From Mycolicibacterium nivoides (GTDB taxonomy: Bacteria > Actinomycetota > Actinomycetes > Mycobacteriales > Mycobacteriaceae), in assembly GCF_003855255.1 (NCBI RefSeq), contig NZ_CP034072.1:2843906-2907905 (forward strand): 64,000 nucleotides of DNA. The letters are read 5' to 3'. The notes below the pieces were generated by a model. The model worked only from the letters and a program-made list of their open reading frames with translations, did no database searches and was not told where the DNA came from. Made by a program: the position numbers and the translations under genes. Positions 52,157-61,822 of this stretch are shown here, in pieces (the stretch's first letter is position 1; every line of letters begins with the position of its first letter).

Positions 52157-53101
52157 TCACGCCGACGCAACCTTGTTCGATTTGGACCGGTTGCATTTCC
52201 AGCACAGCGTCTGAAGATTCTCCGGAGTCGACAAACCACCCCGGGAGACCGGGATGATGTGATCAACCTCGAGGAGGAGGTGCGGCTCCGCTACGAGCGA
52301 CACCGAACAGTATCGGCAGGTGTGGTTGTCGCGTGCCTTGATGGCGCTCCGCAGTCTGGAGGTCATTAGCGCACGCTGGCCCGCGGCACTCTTTCTCCAA
52401 CGGATCTTCTGCGAGAGCGTCTCGATGAGCGCGTCGATCGTCGGGGTGTCAAAGGTGACGGTTGCACGCTGCGAGCTGTTCCCACCGGCACTCACGTACT
52501 CAAAGACGTACACCGGGTACGGGACCGTGATAGGCGACACCTCCACCCCGACGTGCTTCATGAACTCGCCCGCGTAGTGCTTCAAAATGAATGTCGGCGG
52601 GTTGATCGACTGGGTAATGCTCGCCTCTCGCTGCTGAAGGTTGTAGACAGCTTCCTGCAGACGGGCGATGTCGTCGCCAAGATTCTCGACCTCAGCGAGG
52701 TGTGCCTCGTCAGCCTTGATGTTGAAGTACTTCATCACATACTTCAGAGGGTCTCCGCTAGCATTGCGCACCACCTGTAGCGAACAGTTATGCACGTTCG
52801 GTGCGTGGTAAGTCGCCACGTTCCGGTCCCGGCGGTAGTTCCAGTTGCTCGTGTTTTGGAACGAGGCTAGATGCGCCTGCGACCCGGTATACGACGCACC
52901 GAGCTCGAACGTTCCGCGACTACGGATCTCGGCAATGTAATGGGCAAGTTCGTTGTGCTCGGCAACAAACAATGCGATCTGCTTCTTATGCGCTAAGAAC
53001 TCGTCGCTGGCGAAATACCGCTCTTTCAGGATGTATCGACCAATCCGATACGAGCCCCAACCCGCGAGCGCGAGAAGGCCGATTGCCAGGAAAGCTTCCA
53101 T
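52157..53101 (-). CDS. Membrane-anchored HNH endonuclease
   Basis: A 314-residue protein. An N-terminal TM helix (MEAFLAIGLLALAGWGSY, 1-20) is followed by a charged, partly coiled-coil region (LAEVENLGDDIARLQEAVYN near 140-165), a middle domain, and a C-terminal HNH domain with zinc Cys262/Cys265 and Cys300/Cys303 around EVDHIIPVSRGG (His281 as catalytic). A membrane anchor is unusual for HNH nucleases and suits a defence effector acting near entering DNA, or an abortive one. Lower G+C than the flanks. ATG 53101 has GAAGGAAA at about 7 bp. It is separated from ychF by 117 bp and followed by tail B. Confidence 0.87.
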   Translation of the reverse strand: MEAFLAIGLLALAGWGSYRIGRYILKERYFASDEFLAHKKQIALFVAEHNELAHYIAEIRSRGTFELGASYTGSQAHLASFQNTSNWNYRRDRNVATYHAPNVHNCSLQVVRNASGDPLKYVMKYFNIKADEAHLAEVENLGDDIARLQEAVYNLQQREASITQSINPPTFILKHYAGEFMKHVGVEVSPITVPYPVYVFEYVSAGGNSSQRATVTFDTPTIDALIETLSQKIRWRKSAAGQRALMTSRLRSAIKARDNHTCRYCSVSLVAEPHLLLEVDHIIPVSRGGLSTPENLQTLCWKCNRSKSNKVASA

Positions 53102-53218
53102 ACCGTGAAATTTCCTTCGCCGGTTCTCCAGTCAAGCGACCAGAATCTAGCAAGGAATTACGACAGGCTTCCTCGATTTGGAACAAAGTGACCGGCGGCT
53201 ACGCCTTCTTCTGTCGAC

Positions 53219-54292
53219 TCACACGTTGAAGCGGAACTCCACCACGTCGCCGTCGACCATCACGTAGTCCTTGCCCTCCATCCGGACCTTGCCCGCGGCC
53301 TTGGCAGCGGCCATCGAACCGGCCTCGACGAGGTCGTCGAATGAAACCACCTCGGCCTTGATGAAGCCCTTCTCGAAGTCGGTGTGGATCACGCCGGCCG
53401 CCTTGGGAGCGGTGTCGCCCTGGTGGATGGTCCACGCGCGCGATTCTTTCGGCCCGGCCGTCAGATAGGTCTGCAGCCGCAAGGTGTGGAAGCCGGCACG
53501 CGCCAGCGCATCCAGGCCACGCTCGGTCTGCCCGATCGACTCCAGCAGCTCGTTGGCCGACTCGTCGTCGAGCTCGATCAACTCCGATTCGATCTTGGCG
53601 TCCAGGAACACCGCGTCGGCCGGGGCCACCAGTGCACGCAGCTCGGCCTGCTTCGCCTCATCGGTGAGCACCGACTCGTCGGCGTTGAACACGTACAGAA
53701 ACGGCTTGGTGGTCATCAGGTTCAGCTCACGCAGCACCGACCAGTCCTTGCCGGTGGAGAACAGCGTCTTGCCGTCGTCGAACACCGCCTGAGCCGCGAC
53801 CGCCGCATCCAGAACCGGCTTGCGCTCCTTGTTGTTGCGGGCTTCCTTCTCCAGGCGCGGCACCGCCTTCTCCAGCGTCTGCATGTCGGCCAGGATCAGC
53901 TCGGTCTCGATCACCTCGATGTCCGAGCGCGGGTCCACCCGCCCGTCGACGTGCACCACGTCGTCATCGGCAAACACGCGCACCACCTGACAGATGGCGT
54001 CGCACTCGCGGATGTTGGCGAGGAACTTGTTGCCCAGGCCGGCGCCTTCGGAGGCGCCTTTCACGATGCCGGCGATGTCGACGAACGTCACCGGGGCCGG
54101 CACGGTCTTCTCCGAGCCGAAGATCTCGGCGAGCTTGTCGAGCCGGGGATCGGGCAACGGCACCACGCCCTCGTTGGGCTCGATGGTCGCAAACGGGTAG
54201 TTGGCCGCCAACACGTCATTACGCGTCAGGGCATTGAACAGAGTCGACTTTCCGACGTTCGGCAAACCGACGATTCCCAGGTTCAGGCTCAC
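53219..54292 (-). CDS. ychF: Redox-regulated ATPase YchF (Obg-family)
   Basis: A 357-residue conserved P-loop NTPase. [18 protein letters not shown] is the P-loop, [18 protein letters not shown] the switch I region, [18 protein letters not shown] motif G3, and NADE replaces the usual NKxD so ATP is favoured over GTP. A coiled coil (about 130-170) and a C-terminal TGS-like domain ending VVEFRFNV follow. It binds ribosomes and influences translation fidelity and stress responses. Position beside DUF6542 and ispH matches Rv1112. The 3' end appears to be an insertion site. Confidence 0.95.
   Translation of the reverse strand: MSLNLGIVGLPNVGKSTLFNALTRNDVLAANYPFATIEPNEGVVPLPDPRLDKLAEIFGSEKTVPAPVTFVDIAGIVKGASEGAGLGNKFLANIRECDAICQVVRVFADDDVVHVDGRVDPRSDIEVIETELILADMQTLEKAVPRLEKEARNNKERKPVLDAAVAAQAVFDDGKTLFSTGKDWSVLRELNLMTTKPFLYVFNADESVLTDEAKQAELRALVAPADAVFLDAKIESELIELDDESANELLESIGQTERGLDALARAGFHTLRLQTYLTAGPKESRAWTIHQGDTAPKAAGVIHTDFEKGFIKAEVVSFDDLVEAGSMAAAKAAGKVRMEGKDYVMVDGDVVEFRFNV
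53221..53251 (-). repeat. Native ychF 3' end, reference copy of the tail repeats (C)
   Basis: The last ten codons of ychF. Copies at 52091, 50212 and 50176 derive from this sequence or an orthologous one; this copy is in frame with the whole gene. Confidence 0.85.
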
Positions 54293-54325
54293 AGGGAAGA
54301 CAGTCTAGGCCGGTGTGACAGGCAC

Positions 54326-54341
54326 GCCAGCGCGAGCTGGC
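54326..54341. promoter_or_regulatory. Palindrome 6-4-6 between ychF and DUF6542 genes
   Basis: GCCAGC-GCGA-GCTGGC stands in the 84-bp divergent gap. It may be a regulatory dyad; support is position only. Confidence 0.3.
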
Positions 54342-54376
54342 AGCACGCGACCAGACTGAGCCGGTACGGTCTACGT

Positions 54377-55567
54377 GTGTCAGGACAGCGCGCGCAGTCG
54401 GCAGTGCCGGCTGACCATCGCTCTGTACACCCGCGATTCGCCGGTGTGCCGTGGTGGGGAGCTGTGCTGCTGGCGATCACCGCAACCGCGATCGGCTTTG
54501 CTTTCGACGCCGGTTCGGGCGATCGCGAGCTCAGCTCTGTATTCGCGATCTGCTACTCCCTGGGCTGCCTTCTGGCTGTTCTGACGGTTCAGCAGGCCGG
54601 CCTGTTCACCGCCGTGATCCAGCCCCCTCTCATCCTTTTCGTCGCCGTTCCCGGGTCCTATTTCCTGTTCCACGGGGGCCAGCTCGACGGCGTGAAGGAC
54701 CTGGCGATCAACTGCGGATACCCGCTGATCGAACGCTTCCCGCTGATGCTGTTCCTCTCGGCGACAGTCCTGCTGATCGGGTTGGGCCGGTGGTATGTCG
54801 GTCTGACGGCGAAGCGCGGAGCCGACGCAGACGAAACGGCTGACGCCGGAACAGCCAAAACGGGCAGGGCCACGCCCGCCGCTGGAATTGTGTCATCTGT
54901 CACAGCGAAACTTTCCGGGCTGGTTCTCCGCAAACCCGCCACGGCGTCGGCTCGCCGGGACCGGACCGCGGAGCAGGACCCGGCAGCGGATGCCCCGCCT
55001 CGGCGCCGCCCGTCCCAACGCCCGCCCCGCCGCCGCCCGGCAGCCGCAGAGCCCGGCACGGGGGCAGCAGCGGCAGCCGCAGCAGGCTCCGGACGACCCC
55101 GCGGCGAGCGCAGGCCGACCAAGCGGCCCGCAGCCCCGCGGCCCCGCCCTGGCCGTGCCGCCGACGGCGATCTCGGCAGCGAACTCGACGGCGCGATGCC
55201 CGAGCGGCCACGACGGCCCAGGCCCCCGCGCTCGGCCGAGCCGGGAAGCGGCGAGCCGCGCCGGAGGGTGCGGACCCAGCCGCGCGAACCACGCAAGCAG
55301 CCGCCGCCGGAGCGCCGTGACACCGGCTCGTTCGACGCTCCGCGTGAGCGGCCGCAGCGACCGCGCCGCCGGTTCGACGACTACCAGCCGTTCGAGGATT
55401 CCTTCGAGCAGCCCAAGCAGGCACCCAACGGTTCCGGCCGCTCGACACACCATCCGGTGTCGCGGGTCCGTTACCGCGGTTCTGAGGACGAAGACCACCG
55501 CGTCGAACACCGGACGCGGCCACGGTCATCCGCCAGGGGACGTCACTCCTGGGATTCCGACGACTGA
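54377..55567 (+). CDS. DUF6542 membrane protein with long Arg/Pro-rich tail
   Basis: A 396-residue protein. Residues 20-145 hold four TM helices (GVPWWGAVLLAITATAIGFA, VFAICYSLGCLLAVLTVQQA and following). The rest is disordered: long runs of Arg, Pro and Ala with RRRPSQRPPRRRPAA, then an acidic patch and EDEDHRVEHRTRPRS. It matches Rv1111c in place and organisation. GTG 54377 lies just after TACGGT, a possible -10 for a leaderless mRNA. Function is unknown; the basic cytoplasmic tail could bind nucleic acid or anionic lipids. Confidence 0.8.
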   Translation: MSGQRAQSAVPADHRSVHPRFAGVPWWGAVLLAITATAIGFAFDAGSGDRELSSVFAICYSLGCLLAVLTVQQAGLFTAVIQPPLILFVAVPGSYFLFHGGQLDGVKDLAINCGYPLIERFPLMLFLSATVLLIGLGRWYVGLTAKRGADADETADAGTAKTGRATPAAGIVSSVTAKLSGLVLRKPATASARRDRTAEQDPAADAPPRRRPSQRPPRRRPAAAEPGTGAAAAAAAGSGRPRGERRPTKRPAAPRPRPGRAADGDLGSELDGAMPERPRRPRPPRSAEPGSGEPRRRVRTQPREPRKQPPPERRDTGSFDAPRERPQRPRRRFDDYQPFEDSFEQPKQAPNGSGRSTHHPVSRVRYRGSEDEDHRVEHRTRPRSSARGRHSWDSDD

Positions 55568-55584
55568 TCGACGGCTAGCGCCGA

Positions 55585-56598
55585 TCAGGAGCGCGGCGGG
55601 CGGATCTCACGCGGCAGCGCGAACACCAACGTCTCGTTGGCGGTGGTCACCGGCTGCACGGTCCCGTAGCCGTACTCGGCAAGCCGCTCGAGCACACCGC
55701 GCACCAGCACCTCGGGCACCGATGCCCCGGAGGTGACGCCCACGGTGGTGACGCCCTCCAGCCAGGTCGGGTCGATGTCTTCGGCGTAGTCCACCAGGTG
55801 GGCTGCCTGCGACCCCGCACCGAGCGCCACCTCGACGAGCCGGACCGAGTTGGATGAGTTCTTCGAGCCGACCACGATCACCAGCTCGCATTCCGGTGCC
55901 ATCGCCTTGACCGCGACCTGGCGGTTCTGGGTGGCGTAGCAGATGTCATCACTCGGCGGATCCTGCAGCGTCGGAAACTTCTCGCGGAGCCGGCGCACGG
56001 TCTCCATGGTCTCGTCGACGCTCAGCGTGGTCTGCGACAGCCAGATCACCTTGTTCTCGTCGCGCACGGTGACGTTGTCGACGGCGTCCGGATTGTCGAC
56101 CACCTGGACATGGTCGGGTGCCTCACCGGCGGTGCCGACCACCTCCTCATGCCCGGTATGGCCGACGAGCAGGATGTCGTAGTCGTCGCGGGCGAACCGC
56201 TTGGCCTCGTTGTGGACCTTGGTGACCAGCGGGCAGGTGGCGTCGATGGTCCTCAGATTGCGCTCGGCGGCCTCGACGTGGACGGTCGGCGCGACACCGT
56301 GCGCCGAGAACACCACGATGGCCCCTTCGGGCACCTCGCTGGTCTCTTCCACGAAGACGGCGCCGGCCTTGGCCAGCGTTTCGACAACGTGCACGTTGTG
56401 CACGATCTCGTGGCGCACATAGACCGGGGCGCCGTGCTTCTCCAGGGCGCGTTCCACGGTCTCGACCGCACGGTCCACGCCGGCGCAGTACCCGCGGGGC
56501 TCGGCCAGGAGGACCCTTTTGCCGGAGACTTGTGAACCGCCGCCTGACCTCACCGAGATCGTGGCACCCGGGATACCCATGTTGATTGTCGGCGGCAT
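55585..56598 (-). CDS. ispH: 4-hydroxy-3-methylbut-2-enyl diphosphate reductase
   Basis: A 337-residue [4Fe-4S] enzyme, the last step of the MEP isoprenoid pathway, producing IPP and DMAPP. Cluster cysteines are Cys38 ([14 protein letters not shown]), Cys122 ([19 protein letters not shown]) and Cys220 ([11 protein letters not shown]); [16 protein letters not shown] contains the catalytic Glu region. ATG 56598 is preferred, with GGAG just upstream; ATG 56580 is an alternative. It is divergent from the lipid-droplet protein gene. Corresponds to lytB2/Rv1110. Confidence 0.95.
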   Translation of the reverse strand: MPPTINMGIPGATISVRSGGGSQVSGKRVLLAEPRGYCAGVDRAVETVERALEKHGAPVYVRHEIVHNVHVVETLAKAGAVFVEETSEVPEGAIVVFSAHGVAPTVHVEAAERNLRTIDATCPLVTKVHNEAKRFARDDYDILLVGHTGHEEVVGTAGEAPDHVQVVDNPDAVDNVTVRDENKVIWLSQTTLSVDETMETVRRLREKFPTLQDPPSDDICYATQNRQVAVKAMAPECELVIVVGSKNSSNSVRLVEVALGAGSQAAHLVDYAEDIDPTWLEGVTTVGVTSGASVPEVLVRGVLERLAEYGYGTVQPVTTANETLVFALPREIRPPRS

Positions 56599-56651
56599 GT
56601 CTCCAGGGTACGGGGCTACCACCGCGCCGAGCCAGCCGTAGGCTGTGGGCC

Positions 56652-57236
56652 ATGGGAACTGCACCGTACGGGGTCCGGCTGCTGGTGGGTGCCGCGGCGA
56701 CCGCGATCGAGGAAACTCGCAAGCTGCCCCAAACCATCCTGACCTACCCGATGACGGTGGCCAGCCAGGCCGCGAACCTCGTCATGCACGTCCAGCAGAA
56801 CCTCGCTGAGCTGGTCGTCAAGGGCGACGAAACGCTCGGGCAGCTGTTTCCGCCCAAGGACGAGCAGCCCGAGTGGGCCACCTTCGACGAGGATCTCGAG
56901 TCGGACTCCGACTCCGGCTCCGAGGTCGAGGCCGACGCGTCCGGCGACGGCGAGCGGCGCACCGAGGGACGGTTCGCCCTGTACAGCACCGGAGAGCCCG
57001 AATCGGCCGGCGCGACGAACGGGAAGGCCGCGCGCGCCACCGCTGCAGGCGCAGAGCCCGATATCGCCGGCGAGCTCGGATACGACGCGCTGACGCTGGC
57101 GCAGCTTCGCGCCCGGTTGACCTCGTTGCGTGTGGCCGACCTCGAAGCGCTGCTGGCCTATGAGGAAGCCGGCCGGGCCCGCGCACCGTTCGTGACGCTG
57201 CTCGCCAACAGGATCACCCGCGCGACCGCGAAGTGA
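56652..57236 (+). CDS. Lipid droplet-associated protein family (Rv1109c-like)
   Basis: A 194-residue protein. The N-terminal amphipathic/hydrophobic region ([40 protein letters not shown]) resembles actinobacterial lipid droplet-associated proteins. A strongly acidic central stretch ([17 protein letters not shown]) follows, then a C-terminal helical domain with [20 protein letters not shown]. Position next to xseA matches Rv1109c. It overlaps xseA by 4 bp. The lipid-droplet role is from family annotation as I recall it. Confidence 0.72.
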   Translation: MGTAPYGVRLLVGAAATAIEETRKLPQTILTYPMTVASQAANLVMHVQQNLAELVVKGDETLGQLFPPKDEQPEWATFDEDLESDSDSGSEVEADASGDGERRTEGRFALYSTGEPESAGATNGKAARATAAGAEPDIAGELGYDALTLAQLRARLTSLRVADLEALLAYEEAGRARAPFVTLLANRITRATAK

Positions 57237-58462
57237 CCGAACCGGGTCAGTCACCGGAGAACCCCTGGCCGGTCCGCGCCGTGGCGACCCGCGTCGCCAA
57301 ATGGATCGATCGGCTCGGCACGGTGTGGGTCGAGGGGCAGCTGACCGAACTGAAGGTCCGCCCGGACTCCAAGACCGTCTTCATGGTGCTGCGGGATCCC
57401 GCCGCGGATATGTCGTTGACGTTGACCTGCCCGCGAGATCTGGTGCGCAACGCCCCGGTCAAGCTGACCGAGGGCACCCAGGTGATCATCTGCGGCAAGC
57501 CCAATTTCTACACCGGCCGCGGGACATTCTCGTTGCGGGTCAGCGAGATTCGCGCAGTCGGCATCGGCGAGCTGCTGGCGCGGATCGAGCGCCTGCGCCG
57601 GCTCCTGGAGGCCGAAGGGCTTTTCGACCCGCGGCTCAAGCGGCCAATCCCGTTCCTGCCCAACACCATCGGCCTGATCACCGGCCGCGCCTCGGCCGCC
57701 GAGCGTGATGTAACCACGGTCGCCGGCACCCGCTGGCCCGCGGTGCGCTTCGCGATCCGCAACACCATCGTGCAGGGGCCCAACGCGGTTCCGCAGATCG
57801 TCGACGCTCTAGCAGCGCTGGACGCTATGCCAGACGTCGACGTCATCGTCCTGGCCCGCGGCGGCGGCAGCGTGGAGGACCTGCTGCCGTTCTCCGACGA
57901 GACGCTGTGCCGGGCGATCGTGGCCTGCCGCACGCCGGTGGTCAGCGCGATCGGCCACGAACCCGACACTCCCCTGTCCGATCTGGTCGCCGACGTGCGC
58001 GCGGCCACCCCGACCGACGCGGCCAAACGGATCGTGCCCGACGCGGCCGCCGAACAGGCGCTGATCAACGATCTGCACAGACGCAGCGCCCGTGCTCTGC
58101 GCAACTGGGTGCACCGCGAGCAGCACCACCTGGAGCAGTTGCGCAGCCGTCCGGTACTCGCGCACCCTCTCGCCGCGCTCACCGCGCGGGCGGACGAGAT
58201 CGCGCGCGCCCGGGCCACCGCGCAACGCGACATCACGCGGCTGATCGCCGCGGAGACCGACACCGTCGGCCACCTGTCGGCGCGGTTGACCGCGCTCGGC
58301 CCGGCGGCGACGCTGGCCCGCGGGTATGCGGTGGTCCAGGCGGTCCCGGTGGCAGGGGCGCCGACAGTCCTGCGTTCAGTGGCCGACGCACCGAACGGCA
58401 CCCGACTGCGAGTGCGGGTGTCCGACGGCGTGATCTCGGCGGTCAGCGACGGTAGCGAGTAG
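57233..58462 (+). CDS. xseA: Exodeoxyribonuclease VII large subunit
   Basis: A 409-residue subunit. The OB-fold N-terminus has [19 protein letters not shown] and [19 protein letters not shown]; the catalytic domain has [38 protein letters not shown] and [20 protein letters not shown]. With XseB it degrades single-stranded DNA in both directions. ACC/GTG-ATG coupling: the start overlaps the upstream stop by 4 bp. xseB follows after 11 bp. Confidence 0.95.
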   Translation: MTEPGQSPENPWPVRAVATRVAKWIDRLGTVWVEGQLTELKVRPDSKTVFMVLRDPAADMSLTLTCPRDLVRNAPVKLTEGTQVIICGKPNFYTGRGTFSLRVSEIRAVGIGELLARIERLRRLLEAEGLFDPRLKRPIPFLPNTIGLITGRASAAERDVTTVAGTRWPAVRFAIRNTIVQGPNAVPQIVDALAALDAMPDVDVIVLARGGGSVEDLLPFSDETLCRAIVACRTPVVSAIGHEPDTPLSDLVADVRAATPTDAAKRIVPDAAAEQALINDLHRRSARALRNWVHREQHHLEQLRSRPVLAHPLAALTARADEIARARATAQRDITRLIAAETDTVGHLSARLTALGPAATLARGYAVVQAVPVAGAPTVLRSVADAPNGTRLRVRVSDGVISAVSDGSE

Positions 58463-58473
58463 AGGGTGTGAGT

Positions 58474-58686
58474 ATGAAGCCTATTAGTGAATTGGGCTAC
58501 GAAGAGGCCCGTGACGAACTGATCGCCGTCGTGCAGCAGCTGGAGCAGGGCGGCCTTGACCTGGATGCTTCGCTCAACCTCTGGGAACGAGGCGAGAAGC
58601 TGGCACAACGGTGCGAGGAGCACTTAGCCGGAGCTCGGCAGCGCGTCGAGCAGGCACTGGCCGCGCGCGAGTCGGACGAATCTTGA
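58474..58686 (+). CDS. xseB: Exodeoxyribonuclease VII small subunit
   Basis: A 70-residue all-helical protein: [20 protein letters not shown] and [20 protein letters not shown], the classic XseB sequence. It binds the C-terminal region of XseA in multiple copies. ATG 58474 is preferred because AGAGGG at 58461-58466 is well spaced; GTG 58468 is too close. Confidence 0.95.
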   Translation: MKPISELGYEEARDELIAVVQQLEQGGLDLDASLNLWERGEKLAQRCEEHLAGARQRVEQALAARESDES

Positions 58687-58720
58687 TCCAGCAACCATTT
58701 TTGCCGATGGCGCTCGAAAC

Positions 58721-58734
58721 TGGAACCTGTTTCA
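58721..58734. promoter_or_regulatory. KstR-type operator upstream of 3-beta-HSD gene
   Basis: TGGAACCTGTTTCA matches TnnAACnnGTTnnA exactly. Flanks extend the dyad to ACTG-N-AAC-CT-GTT-N-CAGT. It is 15 bp upstream of the start codon. Confidence 0.72.
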
Positions 58735-58749
58735 GTTAAGCTGCCGGGC

Positions 58750-59835
58750 ATGGGTGACGCATCTCTGACCACTGAACTCGGCCGCGTCCTGGTGACCGGC
58801 GGCTCCGGCTTCGTCGGCGCCAACCTGGTGACCGAGCTGCTCGACCGCGGACACACGGTGCGCTCGTTCGACCGCGCGCCGTCGCCGCTGGGCGATCACG
58901 CCGGCCTTGAGGTCATCGAGGGCGACATCTGCAACCCGGAGACCGTGGCCGCGGCCGTCAAGGACATCGACACCATCATTCACACCGCGGCGATCATCGA
59001 CCTGATGGGCGGCGCCTCGGTCACCGAGGAGTACCGCCAGCGCAGCTTCGCCGTCAACGTCGAGGGCACCAAGAACCTGGTGCACGCGGGCCAGGCCGCC
59101 GGCGTCAAGCGCTTCGTCTACACCGCCTCCAACAGCGTGGTGATGGGCGGACAGGACATCGTCAACGGTGACGAGACCATGCCGTACACCAACCGGTTCA
59201 ACGACCTGTACACCGAGACCAAGGTCGTGGCCGAGAAGTTCGTGCTCTCGCAGAACGGCGAACAGGGCATGCTGACGTGTTCGATCCGGCCCAGCGGCAT
59301 CTGGGGCCGCGGCGATCAGACCATGTTCCGCAAGGTGTTCGAGAACGTACTGGCCGGGCACGTCAAGGTGCTCGTCGGCAACAAGAACATCAAGCTCGAC
59401 AACTCCTACGTGCACAACCTGATCCACGGGTTCATCCTGGCCGGCCAGCACCTGGTCCCCGGTGGCACCGCGCCCGGTCAGGCCTACTTCATCAACGACG
59501 GCGAGCCGATCAACATGTTCGAGTTCGCCCGTCCGGTGATCGCGGCGTGCGGCCGCAAGCTGCCGACCTTCTACGTGTCAGGGCGCCTGGTGCACAAGGT
59601 GATGATGGCCTGGCAGTGGCTGCACTTCAAGTTCGGCCTCCCCCAGCCTTTGATCGAACCCCTTGCGGTGGAACGGCTTTACCTCAACAACTACTTCTCG
59701 GTCGCCAAGGCCGGACGCGACCTGGGCTATAAGCCGCTGTTCACCACCGAGAAGGCCATGACCGAGTGCATGCCCTACTACGTCGACCTGTTCCGCCAGA
59801 TGGAGTCCGGCGACAAGCAGCCCGTCACCGCGTAG
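58750..59835 (+). CDS. 3-beta-hydroxysteroid dehydrogenase/isomerase family protein
   Basis: A 361-residue extended SDR. LVTGGSGFVGANLVTELL (motif at 17-23) binds NAD; IIHTAAIIDLMGG follows; Tyr154 and Lys158 in LYTETK with Ser in VYTASNSVVMGG form the active site. It matches Rv1106c, which oxidises cholesterol and pregnenolone to their 4-ene-3-one forms. A KstR-type operator in its promoter supports a sterol role. A hydrophobic C-terminal segment (VMMAWQWLHFKFGLP) may contact membrane. Confidence 0.93.
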   Translation: MGDASLTTELGRVLVTGGSGFVGANLVTELLDRGHTVRSFDRAPSPLGDHAGLEVIEGDICNPETVAAAVKDIDTIIHTAAIIDLMGGASVTEEYRQRSFAVNVEGTKNLVHAGQAAGVKRFVYTASNSVVMGGQDIVNGDETMPYTNRFNDLYTETKVVAEKFVLSQNGEQGMLTCSIRPSGIWGRGDQTMFRKVFENVLAGHVKVLVGNKNIKLDNSYVHNLIHGFILAGQHLVPGGTAPGQAYFINDGEPINMFEFARPVIAACGRKLPTFYVSGRLVHKVMMAWQWLHFKFGLPQPLIEPLAVERLYLNNYFSVAKAGRDLGYKPLFTTEKAMTECMPYYVDLFRQMESGDKQPVTA

Positions 59836-59846
59836 GCGGTCACGCC

Positions 59847-60122
59847 TCAGCGGTACAGGTGCACCGGGTGGTGCGTGGACTGTTCGATCCGTGCGGATGC
59901 GGCATGCAGTAGTTCGGTGCCCAGCGAGATGAGTGCGCGGGCCGCCGCGATCTCCTCACCGATCATCGGCGCACCGGGGTCTTTCGGGTTCCGGTAGGCG
60001 TCTCCGGTGGTGGATATCGTGTCGTCACGCACCTGTGCCCGAGCCGAGGCGTGGGTGTGGATCTCGTCTTCGGAGAACTCGATCTCGACGAGCCATTTGT
60101 TGGTCAGATCCTTGTCGTACAT
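59847..60122 (-). CDS. DUF1876 (dsRBD-like/HPF-related) protein
   Basis: A 91-residue protein of the Rv1738/Rv2632c type: KWLVEIEFSEDEIHTHASAR, a hinge RNPKDPGAPMIGEEIAAARA and a C-terminal helix LISLGTELLHAASARIEQ. The fold resembles ribosome hibernation factors; relatives are DosR-induced in M. tuberculosis. No DosR box is evident in the 62-bp gap to pks16. ATG 60122 is preceded by GGAGG at 8 bp. Confidence 0.85.
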   Translation of the reverse strand: MYDKDLTNKWLVEIEFSEDEIHTHASARAQVRDDTISTTGDAYRNPKDPGAPMIGEEIAAARALISLGTELLHAASARIEQSTHHPVHLYR

Positions 60123-60184
60123 GTCGGATACCTCCACCTACAACTGTGCGCCGGGCACGGCGAGGATGCCAACAGTTTGGCGAG

Positions 60185-61822
60185 TCAGTGGTCGACCAGG
60201 GACAGCGCGTACCCGCGGCGAAGCTTGCCCGACGGTGTTTTCGGGATCGCTCCCGGCGGTAGGACGACGACCGTGCGTGGCCGTGCATCCACTTCAGCGA
60301 CCACAAGATGGGCGACGTCATGCTGGATGCGGCGGACCTCGCTGTGGTCATCGAACGCACTCGATTCCACTGCGACGGCGAAGGACTCCGTCGAACGCCC
60401 GGAATGCAGTCGCACCGCAACGGCACAGCCCGGTCGGACGCCGTCGACGCGACTGGCAGCGCGCTCGATGTCGGTTGGATGGATGTTCCGCCCGGCCATG
60501 ATGATGACATCCTTGACCCGGCCACAGACCACGATGTGGCCGTTCTCCATCAGGTAGCCCAGGTCGCCGGTGTCGTACCAGCCCCGCTCGTCCTGCGCGG
60601 GCACAAATCCCGCCGCCGTGGTGTAGCCCTGGGTCAGTGATTCGCCGCGGACCTGGATCACTCCGACACCGCGGGCCGGAAGCACTTTCCCGTCCTCGTC
60701 GACAATGCGGGCTTCGAGCCCGCTCAGTAAGGGGCCCAGTGTCGCCAACCGGCGACGATTGCCACTCTTCGTCGGCACCGCACGTCGCAGCGTCGCCAGG
60801 ATGTCGGCATCCACCTCATCGACCACGAGGCCGGAGTTGCACTCCGAGAACGAAACCGCGACCGTGGTCTCGGCCATGCCGTACGCCGGCAGAATCGCTT
60901 CTGGTCGCAGGCCGAACTGCTTGCCTGCAGCGCACAGATCCTCGACGTCGGCCGGCTCGACCTGCTCGGCACCTGACAGCGCCCATCGCAACGTCGACAG
61001 GTCGAACTCGCCGGGTTGGGCCTGCCTGCGCAACCGCTTGGCCAACAGTGCATAGGCGAAGTTCGGCGCCGCGGTCATCGTGCCCTTGTATTTGTCGATG
61101 AGCCTCGCCCACAGCAACGCGTCCTGCAGGAAATCCATTGGCGTGATCTTGACCAGCTCCGCACCGAAGTACATCGGAACCGTCAGGAACCCGGTCATCC
61201 CCATGTCGTGGAACAGCGGCAGCCAGCTGACGATCACGTCGCTTTCCAGGTTGTACTCGGCGCCGACGAACATCGCCTCAGCGTTGGAATACAGGTTGCG
61301 GTGGGTGATTTGGACCGCTTTGGGAGGCCCCGTGGAGCCCGACGTCAGCTGCAACAGCGCCAGGTCGTCCTCGTCGACGTGCACCGGGTCGATGGGCTCC
61401 GTACCGAGCAGCTGCTCGATGGTGACTACGGCCAGCCCGCGCTCGGCCAGCGCGGGCTCGGCACCCAGAAACGGTTCGGACAGCACAACGGTGTCGGTGT
61501 CGATGGTTTCGACCACCTCGGCCGTTTCAGCCGCCCATTTCACGAGGTCGGTGCGAGGGGTGGGTTGGTGCAGCATGGTCAGGCTGGCACCACGCATCCA
61601 GACCGCCTGGGCGGTAGGCGCAACCTCGACCGGAAGTCCGGCCAGCACCGCGATCGCATCGCCTCGGCCTACGCCTGCCGCGGCGAGGCCGCCCGCGACC
61701 CGACGCGCCCGCTGATGTACTTGTTCCCAGGTATGCCGAACCGGCGCATGCGGTTCACCGGTCACCATCCCCCTGGTGCTTGCGTGTGCGTTTGCGTACA
61801 TCGCCTCGGTGAATCTGCTCAT
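60185..61822 (-). CDS. pks16: Fatty acyl-AMP/acyl-CoA ligase (Pks16-like)
   Basis: A 545-residue adenylate-forming enzyme. [20 protein letters not shown] is the P-loop, [15 protein letters not shown] motif A5, [15 protein letters not shown] motif A7 and [20 protein letters not shown] motif A8; [12 protein letters not shown] holds the A10 Lys. Length and motifs match M. tuberculosis Pks16 (544 residues), which, despite its name, is a FadD-like ligase without PKS domains. ATG 61822 has CAGGGGG 5 bp upstream. No PKS is adjacent, so its partner is elsewhere. Confidence 0.9.
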   Translation of the reverse strand: MSRFTEAMYANAHASTRGMVTGEPHAPVRHTWEQVHQRARRVAGGLAAAGVGRGDAIAVLAGLPVEVAPTAQAVWMRGASLTMLHQPTPRTDLVKWAAETAEVVETIDTDTVVLSEPFLGAEPALAERGLAVVTIEQLLGTEPIDPVHVDEDDLALLQLTSGSTGPPKAVQITHRNLYSNAEAMFVGAEYNLESDVIVSWLPLFHDMGMTGFLTVPMYFGAELVKITPMDFLQDALLWARLIDKYKGTMTAAPNFAYALLAKRLRRQAQPGEFDLSTLRWALSGAEQVEPADVEDLCAAGKQFGLRPEAILPAYGMAETTVAVSFSECNSGLVVDEVDADILATLRRAVPTKSGNRRRLATLGPLLSGLEARIVDEDGKVLPARGVGVIQVRGESLTQGYTTAAGFVPAQDERGWYDTGDLGYLMENGHIVVCGRVKDVIIMAGRNIHPTDIERAASRVDGVRPGCAVAVRLHSGRSTESFAVAVESSAFDDHSEVRRIQHDVAHLVVAEVDARPRTVVVLPPGAIPKTPSGKLRRGYALSLVDH

